Below, in pieces: positions 32,600 to 40,900 of a stretch of DNA of 64,000 bases (the stretch's first letter is position 1; every line of letters begins with the position of its first letter). The stretch lies in contig CAWJMN010000001.1 in assembly GCA_963844055.1 (NCBI GenBank), positions 1,736,001 to 1,800,000 on the forward strand, in the 5' to 3' direction. Origin of the DNA: CAWJMN01 sp963844055 (GTDB taxonomy: Bacteria; Planctomycetota; Planctomycetia; Pirellulales; Pirellulaceae). Position numbers and translations under genes: made by a program. Under the pieces are notes generated by a model, which saw only the letters and a program-made list of their open reading frames with translations, had not been told where the DNA came from and made no database searches.

Positions 32600-33604
32600 C
32601 TAGCGACGACCTTGCACAACCTCGCTGACAGGGGTGTCCCGTTCTCCTGGCTGGCCGGAAACATAGTGGGCGCCCGTCCTCAAATCCATGACCACCATTC
32701 CCTTCTCCGGCGATTGTTCAAAAAGGGAGGCCGGCATTTCTTCATCAAACGCCATGCTCGTCACTTGGAAATGTTCTTCGGTCTCTAACGTGCCATCCAC
32801 GGAGGTACTCACAATTCGCCAGCTTTCTGGAACCCAAAAATCTCCCTCCGGCTTCAGCTGAATTTCTGCCCGCCCATACTCCGCTCCGTTGAAGTATTTA
32901 ATTCTGCGTGTAATGCCATATCCTTTGGTTGGGTCGACGTAGAGGTCTGTGTGCTTTTTGGAGTCGCTGTCAGATAGGCGAATCACAAAGATGGAATCGT
33001 TTTCGGTCTTGGTTGGAATGACCTTATAGCGGGAAGCATTAAAAGTTGCAGGCTTTAAATCGGGCTGAGCAATGTCTACGGGCACAAAGCCAAAGTTCAG
33101 CAGTAGGGGTGTTCCGGTGGCTAGGAAGAATGTGGCAGGCTGCCGCGTACCAAATATAAGTTCGGCATTGAACTCGGGCCATTCAGGATTTACAGCCAGG
33201 TTCTCTTTCCTTGGCATATACTGCACATAATCGGTTCCATTGAAAAGGTCGACCGACACTTCGGTCACATACTTTTCGGTTGTGAGGTTGTAAATCTTGC
33301 GTACGTACTTTTTCCTAGTTCGATGGTTCGCAAAATCCAACCATAGTTCAACATGTTTTGTGAACCGTTCATCCTGCTCAGGAAACCGCGCCGAGGTGTC
33401 AATGTTCAGGTATGCCCCCTTCGCCACAAGGCACTCTGCCTTTAGCACGAACCGAGCTGATTTTCTAGCGACTTGGCATTTTTGCCACGCTCGGAATGCG
33501 TTTTGCAATTGATTTTCCTGGGCCAAAGTACAGGAAGTCCCAATGCCAAAAACAAAGTACATCGAAAGTGCGAATGCCAAGCCGTACCTGATGGGACTGT
33601 TCAT
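32600..33604 (-). CDS. Exported hypothetical protein, about 334 residues
   Basis: An N-terminal signal peptide (MNSPIRYGLAFALSMYFVFGIGTSCTLAQEN) is followed by a beta-rich protein with many aromatic and charged residues, for example RKKYVRKIYNLTTEKY, GTPLLLNFGFVPVD and PEGDFWVPESWRI. The overall pattern, an exported domain that reads like 'predicted outer-membrane sorting' folds, is only a loose resemblance to LolA-like proteins. ATGs at 33616 and 33604 are both possible; the latter has GGAATG before it. No catalytic motif is seen. Confidence 0.6.
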   Translation of the reverse strand: MNSPIRYGLAFALSMYFVFGIGTSCTLAQENQLQNAFRAWQKCQVARKSARFVLKAECLVAKGAYLNIDTSARFPEQDERFTKHVELWLDFANHRTRKKYVRKIYNLTTEKYVTEVSVDLFNGTDYVQYMPRKENLAVNPEWPEFNAELIFGTRQPATFFLATGTPLLLNFGFVPVDIAQPDLKPATFNASRYKVIPTKTENDSIFVIRLSDSDSKKHTDLYVDPTKGYGITRRIKYFNGAEYGRAEIQLKPEGDFWVPESWRIVSTSVDGTLETEEHFQVTSMAFDEEMPASLFEQSPEKGMVVMDLRTGAHYVSGQPGERDTPVSEVVQGRR

Positions 33605-33824
33605 AGGACATTCCATGCGGTACCGAGGTTGTTCTAAAGAATGCTAGCAATCAAAAGTATGCCCCGCCGCGATCTCTAGCAAACCCAATCGCCCGAGCCG
33701 TCACGCGTTATCATCCAAAGAATTCAGAAACGGCACAAGAGAAAGTCAATCCGGGCGTTCGACCCTCGCACGCCGGAATTCTGGCTGCCCGGGACTTCGG
33801 TGGGAGATTTTGCAGTTTCCAATT

Positions 33825-33861
33825 CAAACGGTTTGACGTCCGTTTGCTAGTCTTGTTAAAT
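33825..33861 (+). promoter_or_regulatory. Sigma70-like promoter with palindrome across the -35
   Basis: TTGACG (33833-33838), a 17-base spacer and TTAAAT (33856-33861) form a plausible promoter for the gene at 33972. The perfect inverted repeat CAAACGG (33825-33831) and CCGTTTG (33840-33846) brackets the -35 box and could be a repressor site. The remainder of the 33617-33971 gap shows no gene. Confidence 0.5.
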
Positions 33862-33971
33862 TGCAACAGACGCTGGCGGCACGATGTTCAGAATGGTCTT
33901 GTCTAGATGCTTTTTCCTGTTCGTATGGCCACTGCGATAAAGGTCGCCTGTTCACTAAAAGGATTCAAACG

Positions 33972-35108
33972 ATGCCCAAATTGTTCCATTGGGTCGTGCC
34001 ACTGGTGCTTGTTTGTGCTTGGACACGTTTTGCAGTTTCCGATGAAGTTTCCGAGCAACTGCAGGCACTTGGCTCTGGCAACGAGGCGGAGGTCGAAAAA
34101 GCAGTTGAGTATTTGGCAAAGCAGCCGGTCGATCCAAGCAAGCAGCCTGAAGTGGCCGCTGCGCTAAATCAGCTAGACAAAGGTGGCAAACACGAATTGG
34201 CAGAGCCCGCACTTCTGGTCTGGGCTACCACTGACAATGTGCCCCTCATCATCCACATTCTGGAAAGCAAGAAGTTTGACCGAGGCAACCTCTTGGACCT
34301 TGTCGCAAAAATGAAGGATGATCGGTTTTTGACTCCGCTAGTTAGCATCCTTCGAGATACTCACGACGACGGCAAACAAGCGGAGGCTATTCTTTTGGGA
34401 TGGGGAAAGTCGGCCAACCCAATCATCCTCAAGCAGATCAATCATTCCGATGACGAAGCTCACTCGCGATTGGTGCGCCTCTGGGAGCAGCGAAAGCTGG
34501 ACGGAGAGGCCAGAACGCTTCAGTCGGTAATCGACTTGGGGTCAAAAGAAAAGCAGACACGGCAATATGCGGGAGAATGGCTAGCGCAGCAAAAAACGAT
34601 TTCTGATTCCACTCGCAAGCAAGCCACAGAGTTCGCGTTGAAGGCCCTAGAATACGCCAAGGGAACCGATGCGTTAGACCTGACAGAAATCATCGCGAAG
34701 TTTGGCCACGAGAGCTTCCGTGATGACTATGTAAAGATGATCGAATCCAAAGATTTTCATCAATGGCATGCTGGACTGCACGGAGTCATTCTCTCGGGTG
34801 ATGTGCGGTGCGCCAAGACGCTGATTGAGCGTATGAAAAACGAAGAGTTCGCAGGCCAAGTGAGCAAGATAATGACTCGCCATGGCGCAAAGTCAGAAAC
34901 GCTGGCACTCGCTCTACTAAAGCAGCCCATCGACAGTCCTCGCGGTTACGCTCACATTTCCGTTTGCATGATTTTGGGAGAAGTGGGAACGAAGAAGAGC
35001 GTCAGCGCCCTCAATCAATTGGCAAACAAAAAGTCAGCGTCCGATTCCCTGCGTAACGCGGCCAAAGTTAGCGCCGCAGAAATTGCTTCGCGGAAGAGTG
35101 CAAGGTAA
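33972..35108 (+). CDS. Exported helical-repeat (HEAT-like) protein
   Basis: 378 residues: a signal peptide (MPKLFHWVVPLVLVCAWTRFAVS, cleavage near 23) and then a chain of amphipathic helices with HEAT-like spacing, e.g. NEAEVEKAVEYLAKQPVD, PLIIHILESKKFDRGNLLDL, RFLTPLVSILRDTHDD and KSVSALNQLANKKSASDSLR. Such repeats bind proteins. The ATG at 33972 gives the signal peptide; the longer frame from 33861 runs through the -10 box of the promoter and can be discarded. It stands alone. Partner and role are unknown. Confidence 0.68.
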   Translation: MPKLFHWVVPLVLVCAWTRFAVSDEVSEQLQALGSGNEAEVEKAVEYLAKQPVDPSKQPEVAAALNQLDKGGKHELAEPALLVWATTDNVPLIIHILESKKFDRGNLLDLVAKMKDDRFLTPLVSILRDTHDDGKQAEAILLGWGKSANPIILKQINHSDDEAHSRLVRLWEQRKLDGEARTLQSVIDLGSKEKQTRQYAGEWLAQQKTISDSTRKQATEFALKALEYAKGTDALDLTEIIAKFGHESFRDDYVKMIESKDFHQWHAGLHGVILSGDVRCAKTLIERMKNEEFAGQVSKIMTRHGAKSETLALALLKQPIDSPRGYAHISVCMILGEVGTKKSVSALNQLANKKSASDSLRNAAKVSAAEIASRKSAR

Positions 35109-35361
35109 CCAAGTGGCTTCTTCGGTAAGTTGTGGTCGGCAGATCTGGGCAGATTACGCCTTGCCTTCCCTCGCCGTGTGGTCTGTTTATTTGTGGTTCC
35201 CTTTCACTTACTACGCCTAAACCAAAATCACTGCCGAAGGGGAAAGGCTCTCCGTAAGTACCACCGATGGGTTGCGCTCAACCAAATGGAACATGCCTGC
35301 TGAGGGTAACTTCCGGCTGGAGCATTGGCTAAAGTCCAGCCTTCTAGCAGACACCAATCGC

Positions 35362-35417
35362 CGCCTGCGTGGCGCGCACTGCCAAGGTAGTGGCTAGTGC
35401 GCGTGCTGCCGCAGGCG
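35362..35417. repeat. 56-base imperfect palindrome between convergent genes
   Basis: CGCCTGCG (35362-35369) pairs with CGCAGGCG (35410-35417). Within them GCGCGCACT and GCCA pair with TGGC and AGTGCGCG, with a short loop. A second small inverted repeat (GGCTGGA...TCCAGCC) lies just upstream near 35313-35341. The region 35109-35458 has no gene; it may act as a two-way terminator or be a REP-like element. Confidence 0.6.
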
Positions 35418-35458
35418 AAGGGGTGGATTTCTAACTGGGAAGTCACCGCATTGGGCGA

Positions 35459-36361
35459 CTACTTGATCCAGCCGCTGGTTCGCAGCCATTCCTCGCAGCG
35501 TTTGGGCCAGGTGTGGCTGGGGCTTTTTGTCTCTCGCAGGCCAAAGCCGTGGCCACCTGTGGAGTAGATGTGCAGTTCGGCCGGCACGTTGGCTCGCTTG
35601 AGGGCGAGAAAGTAGAAGATGCTGCTTTCTGGTGTGACAGGGTCATCGTGGGCATGTGCGAGAAATGCCGGGGGCGTTTCTTTGGAGATCGGGAATTCTG
35701 GCTTGAGTTCCGATGCCCCTTTTTCGACCAGATAGGCAGTGTAGATCAGGACGGTGAAATCGGGACGGCAGCTTTGTGTATCGACCGAGTCGAGGGAAGC
35801 GTATGAACGCTTGGCAAAGGTGGTAGAGGTTTTGGCAGTCAGATGTCCGCCGGCCGAAAATCCTAGCATGCCGATTTTTGTCGGGTCGATGCCCCAATCT
35901 GCGGCTTTGCTGCGAACAAGGCTGAGAGCACGCTGCGCATCTTGCAGCGATTCAATCGGTTCCACCTTGTCTTTCCCTTCACCAGGGCGACGTGGTACTC
36001 GGTACTTCAGCACAACGCCAGTTACGCCAATGGAGTTTAGCCACTCGGCAATTTCTGTTCCTTCGAGGTCCCAGGCAAGGATGCTGTAGCCGCCACCTGG
36101 TGCGATCAGGACCGCGGCGCCGGTGTTCTTCTCTTTTGGGGGCGAATATATTGTGAGGGTCGGTTTGGTGACGTTCGTGATACGGCGAACCGGCTTTTCA
36201 TTGGGGCGTTGGTCTTGCTCTTTTTCGGCGCCGATGCCGCTTGGCTCTCCTGGAACCTTGCCTTCGGGCCAAACATCCACCGCCAGTGGTTCGGCGGCCA
36301 AGGTTGTGGTGACCATCGAGATTGCGAGCGAGGTGAGTAACAGTAGTGAGCGGAGTTTCAT
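35459..36361 (-). CDS. Exported alpha/beta hydrolase (esterase-like)
   Basis: 300 residues with a signal peptide (about 1-22). Then come LTIYSPPKEKNTGAAVLIAPGGGYSIL (oxyanion hole HGGG-like region, here PGGGY, about 90-95), IGMLGFSAGGHL (nucleophile serine in GFSAGG, near 170), and near the C-terminus AHAHDDPVTPESS (acid) and STGGHGFGLR (catalytic histidine). This is the acetyl-xylan-esterase/BD-FAE type hydrolase, secreted to remove ester groups from polysaccharides. A similar hydrolase lies at 59984. It is the downstream neighbour, same strand, of the unknown exported protein at 36490. Confidence 0.85.
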   Translation of the reverse strand: MKLRSLLLLTSLAISMVTTTLAAEPLAVDVWPEGKVPGEPSGIGAEKEQDQRPNEKPVRRITNVTKPTLTIYSPPKEKNTGAAVLIAPGGGYSILAWDLEGTEIAEWLNSIGVTGVVLKYRVPRRPGEGKDKVEPIESLQDAQRALSLVRSKAADWGIDPTKIGMLGFSAGGHLTAKTSTTFAKRSYASLDSVDTQSCRPDFTVLIYTAYLVEKGASELKPEFPISKETPPAFLAHAHDDPVTPESSIFYFLALKRANVPAELHIYSTGGHGFGLRETKSPSHTWPKRCEEWLRTSGWIK

Positions 36362-36489
36362 GGGGTGTGCCGAGTTAGGGAGAGGAAGTTAAAGGAAAGA
36401 TGGTTTTGACGCGATCTCCATGGGAAGGAGATTGCCGACGGATATTCTAGCGAAGGGGCTGGAACTGCCGCATTTTACGGAATCGCGGA

Positions 36490-37413
36490 TCACTTGGGAA
36501 TTGTGGCGGGGGACTGAAGTTCTTGCATTTGGGTTTGTGCAGCTGCCTCCCAATCGGGCAGTTTGGCGGTGAAAAACGCGATGGCAACCTGATAGGTGCC
36601 GTCGAACCCGGCGGGAATGGCTTTGTCGGAAAAGCACATGATTCGAAGTTTGCGATAGACGCCGGGGGCATCGGTGTATTGTAGCCAAACCTCTTCGGAA
36701 CCGGGCTGATTTTGGAGGTAGCATACGGCGCCCCTGTTGGATTGGGAGTCGTAGACGGCCATCCATTTGGCAGTCCGTTCTAGTCCTTCGCTCGCTTTTG
36801 CCGACGGGCTGAGAAATTGGCCACGCTTTTGAATTCCTTTTTCATCGCCAAATAGGTAATGGGTCATCGTGGGGGACCAAGCATACATCAGTGGATAGCT
36901 GACGGTAAGGTCGACCGTTTCTGTTGCCTTCAGGTGGACCGATTCTGTGAGGATGTTGTTGGAGAGGGTGACTTGCGATGCAAGGTGAATGGAGCGAATG
37001 GTGGACTCACGCTCCATGCGAAACGACTTAGCGGCAACGGACATCTCGGGAGTGATTTCTGTGAGTGGAACATCGTCGCAAAAGAAGCGAAGGGCAGAGA
37101 CCTGCTCCTTCTCGACCATGCCGGGCTTGCCCGGTATATCCAGAAAGTGGGCGGACCCAAGTATTCCGATCCCTTTCAGATTGAGGACTGATCCGTACGC
37201 GCTGTCTTCTACGGCGATGACTTGGTTTTGATAGTCGAAGCCGCTGAGGGTCCACAGCTTGGGGCCATCAATGCGAATCCGCACGTCGCCAGCTTTGGCA
37301 GTCAGGGACTGGGGGCGTATTGCTGTTTCAGGAGTTGCTGGCGGTGCGCCTCGTAGCGGTCTGAAAATTGCTAAGCAAAGGGACGAGAACAGGGCCAGTT
37401 GGAACCATCGCAT
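36490..37413 (-). CDS. Exported hypothetical protein, 307 residues
   Basis: A signal peptide MRWFQLALFSSLCLAIFRPLRGAPP is followed by a beta-rich protein with no familiar motif. It contains YLFGDEKGIQKRGQF and SNRGAVCYLQNQPGSEEVWLQY and reads like a carbohydrate-associated beta-sandwich, with strands alternating between hydrophobic and polar residues. It lies 128 bases upstream of the esterase-like gene on the same strand, so the two may be co-transcribed and act on the same external polymer. Confidence 0.6.
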   Translation of the reverse strand: MRWFQLALFSSLCLAIFRPLRGAPPATPETAIRPQSLTAKAGDVRIRIDGPKLWTLSGFDYQNQVIAVEDSAYGSVLNLKGIGILGSAHFLDIPGKPGMVEKEQVSALRFFCDDVPLTEITPEMSVAAKSFRMERESTIRSIHLASQVTLSNNILTESVHLKATETVDLTVSYPLMYAWSPTMTHYLFGDEKGIQKRGQFLSPSAKASEGLERTAKWMAVYDSQSNRGAVCYLQNQPGSEEVWLQYTDAPGVYRKLRIMCFSDKAIPAGFDGTYQVAIAFFTAKLPDWEAAAQTQMQELQSPATIPK

Positions 37414-37966
37414 CTGCAGTGCTCCTGAGTCGGTGCCGTCAGCGTGTGCTTGGAGTGTAGGTCTGGTGTTTGTTGTTGCCAGGAATGGTCGCGAGGAGGA
37501 TGGGTCTAGTGGTTTGCAAGTCCATTTGGGATCGATCTTGGACGGTCCCTATCCTACCAAAGGGACAGGTGGCCTGCCGTTTGGGTGGCGGAGCGAAGCC
37601 TTCAGATGACGACCGATTTGCAAAAACCGGCATAATCGGAAGAGGCGGAAGTGGGCAGTGATTGTTGCCTAGTTGGCCGAGTCCCAGGAAATGCCGGTAA
37701 AAATGGCGGGAAAAGGGTTGGCTGGGGCGCAGGGTGGGATAACGGGTTTGAAAAATGGGTGTTTGGCTTTGGGACAAGGGAATTACTATGGAAACCGGGC
37801 TTTGTAGGGAGGCAATGTAGGCCTCCGCCGGGTGCTTCACTTCATTGCCGTGCGATGGATTTACCTCGATAACACCGCCGTTTCCTTGCAACATTTCTTG
37901 GGGAGTGATCGTCTAAGGTCTTGAGGGATAACGATTTCAAGACGGGTCGATTGCGTCAGTACCGAC
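37414..37966. other. Upstream region of the giant secreted protein gene
   Basis: About 550 bases without a convincing coding frame. It should contain the minus-strand promoter for 36490 and the promoter of the gene at 37967. A small hairpin (GGAGGC 37808-37813, GCCTCC 37821-37826) is the only clear structure. Short open frames here lack ribosome sites. Confidence 0.45.
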
Positions 37967-40900
37967 ATGAAAAATAAGGTCACCGTGCGAAAGTCAGCTG
38001 CGAAACAACTTCGCCACCGAAAGCTTCTATTTGAGGGGCTTGAGGATCGGCGCGTTATGACCGTGGATTTGATCTCTCGCGCTATGCCATCGGACCCGGT
38101 CAGTACGGGGAATAATGCATCGGCGATTCAGTCTGCTTCGTCGGTGAGTGCGGATGGCCGATATGTAGCCTTCGTTAGTAATGCGAGCAACTTGTTGCAG
38201 GGGGACACTAACGACTGTTGGGACGTGTTCCGAAAAGACATGCAGACAGGCGCTATCACGCGAATTAGCACTGACTCCAGCGGCTCTCAGGCGAATAGCG
38301 ATTCCTATTTTCCTTCGATAAGCGCCGATGGGCGGTACATTGCGTTTCAAAGTTACGCTACTAACTTGGTGCCGGGCGATACGAATACTTACGCCGATAT
38401 CTTTGTGAAGGATACGCAAACGGGAAGCCTGACTCGCATCAGTAATGGTGTGAGCAATGCTCAGGCCAATAATGACTCGTTTGCTCCTGCGATGAGTGCC
38501 AATGGCCGGTATGTTGCGTTCTATAGTAATGCCGGCAATTTGGTTGCAGGCGATACGAATGTTGCGGCCGACATTTTTGTGAAGGACCTGCAGTCGGGCA
38601 CGCTAACGCGCGTCAGTACGGATTCGAGCAATGTGCAAGGGAATGGTGACTCCTTTGGACCCGCCATTAGTGCTGATGGGCGATATGTAGCCTTCGAGAG
38701 TACCTCGAGCAATCTGACGCTGGGAGATACCAATAGTGTGTCTGACGTTTTCCTGAAGGATACGCAGACCGGCACGCTCAAGCGTGTTAGTACGGATTCC
38801 AGCAATGTGCAGGCCAATTTGGATTCGACCGTTCCGGCGATCAGTGCCGATGGCCGGTTCGTCGCGTTTCAAAGTATTGCAAGCAACCTCGTTTCCGGCG
38901 ACACCAATGGCACGATGGACATCTTTTTGAAAGATGTGCAGACGGGAAGTGTTACTCGGGTAAGTAGCGGCACCGGCGGCGATCAGGCCAATAGCCCTTC
39001 GTATGCTCCATCGGTTAGTGCGGATGGGCATTACGTAGCATTTTATAGCAGTGCCAGTACGTTACTGGCGGGTGATACCAATGGTACTGCGGATGTGTTT
39101 TTGAAGGACACGCAGTCAGGGACGCTTGTTCGCGTTAGTACCGATGGAAGCAATGGTCAGGCCAATTTCGATTCCTACGCGTTGTCGATCAATGCGGATG
39201 GTCGCTACGTCACTTTTTATAGCTTTGCGAGCAACCTAGTATCGGCAGACAATAACGGCATGGCGGACGTCTTCTTGAAGGACGTTCAATCGAGCACGCT
39301 AACGCTAGTGTCGAACAACTTCTACAGCACCCTAAGTGCTTCGGGCAATGCTTCGTCGCAGAATTCAAAAGTAAGTGCTAATGGCCGTTACGTCGCGTTT
39401 GCGAGTAATGCCAGTAACCTCGTTTCGGACGATACCAATGGGAAGTCCGACGTGTTTGTGAAGGATTTGCAAACGGGAACCATCTCACGCGTGAGTATCG
39501 ATGCCAATGGTACTCAAGGGAATGGCGATGCGTATGATCCAACGGTGAGCGCGGATGGCAGGTATGTCGTGTTTGCCAGTGATGCCGCCAATTTGGTGGC
39601 GGGCGATACCAATGGTACAGCGGACCTGTTTGTAAAGGACATGGTGACCGGAAGTCTGACCCGCATTAGTACGAATAGCAGCGGCCTGCAGGCCACAGGA
39701 GGAAGTTCGAATTCGCCTGCATTAAGTGCGAACGGTCGCTATGTGGCGTTTGTGAGTTCTGCCGACAATTTGGTTGCCGGTGATACCAATGGCGCAGCGG
39801 ATGTGTTTGTGAAGGACACGCTGACGGGGGCTGTTTCGCGAGCGAGTACCGATTTGGCCAACGTTTGGGCCAATGGTGCGTCGTCTGCTCCGGCCATTAG
39901 TTCGGATGGCCGATTTGTGGCGTTTGCAAGTGACGCCAGCAACCTTGTGAGCGGCGACGTCAACGGTGTGACCGATGTGTTTGTGAAGGATTTGCAGACC
40001 GGGGTTATCTCACGAGTCAGTAGCGACAGCAGTAGCGGAGAGGCCAATGGAACCTCGCTGGCGCCAGCCGTGAGCTCAGATGGGCGCTATGTGGCGTTTG
40101 TGAGTGATGCCACCAATCTGGTAAGTGGCGATTCCAATGGCGCGAGCGATGTATTTGTGAAAGACACAGTGACCGGGGGCATCGTTCGTGTGAGTACGGA
40201 CGGCAGTGATGGGCAAGCCAATGGTTCTTCCTCTGCTCCTGTAATGACAGCCGATGGTCGCTATGTGGTGTTTGCGAGCGCGGCCGACAATTTGGTGGCC
40301 GGAGATACGAATAACGCAAGGGATGTGTTCTTCAAGGATCTTCAGACAGGAAGCATTACACGCGTTAGTACCGATGCAGGCAATGTCCTGGGGAATGGCG
40401 GTTCATATTTGCCCTCAGTGAGCGCTGATGGTCGCATGATCGTGTTTGGAAGCGACGCGAGTAATCTTGTTTCCAGTGATAGCAATTCGGAGTCGGATAT
40501 CTTTGCTAAAGATACTCAGACTGGCGGCCTTTCCTTGGTATCGAACAATTACTTCGCCACGCATGGTGTCGCAGGCAATGCTGCATCGGATTCTCCCAAA
40601 GCGAGTGCCGATGGAAGGTATGTCACGTTTGCCAGTGTCGCGAGCAATCTTGTGCCGGGCGATACCAATGGTGTGTCGGATATCTTTGTAAGGGATACGC
40701 AGACGGGGACGGTGGTTCGCGTCAGTACCGATTCAGGCGGCTTTCAAGGGAATGGAAGCTCAACGGGGCCGAGCATAAGCGCCGATGGGAGGTACGTCGT
40801 CTTTCAGAGTACTGCCATAAATTTGGTGCCGGGGGACACGAATGGCATTGCGGATATCTTTCTGAAGGATCTGCAGACGGGCAGTGTTACACGGATCAGT

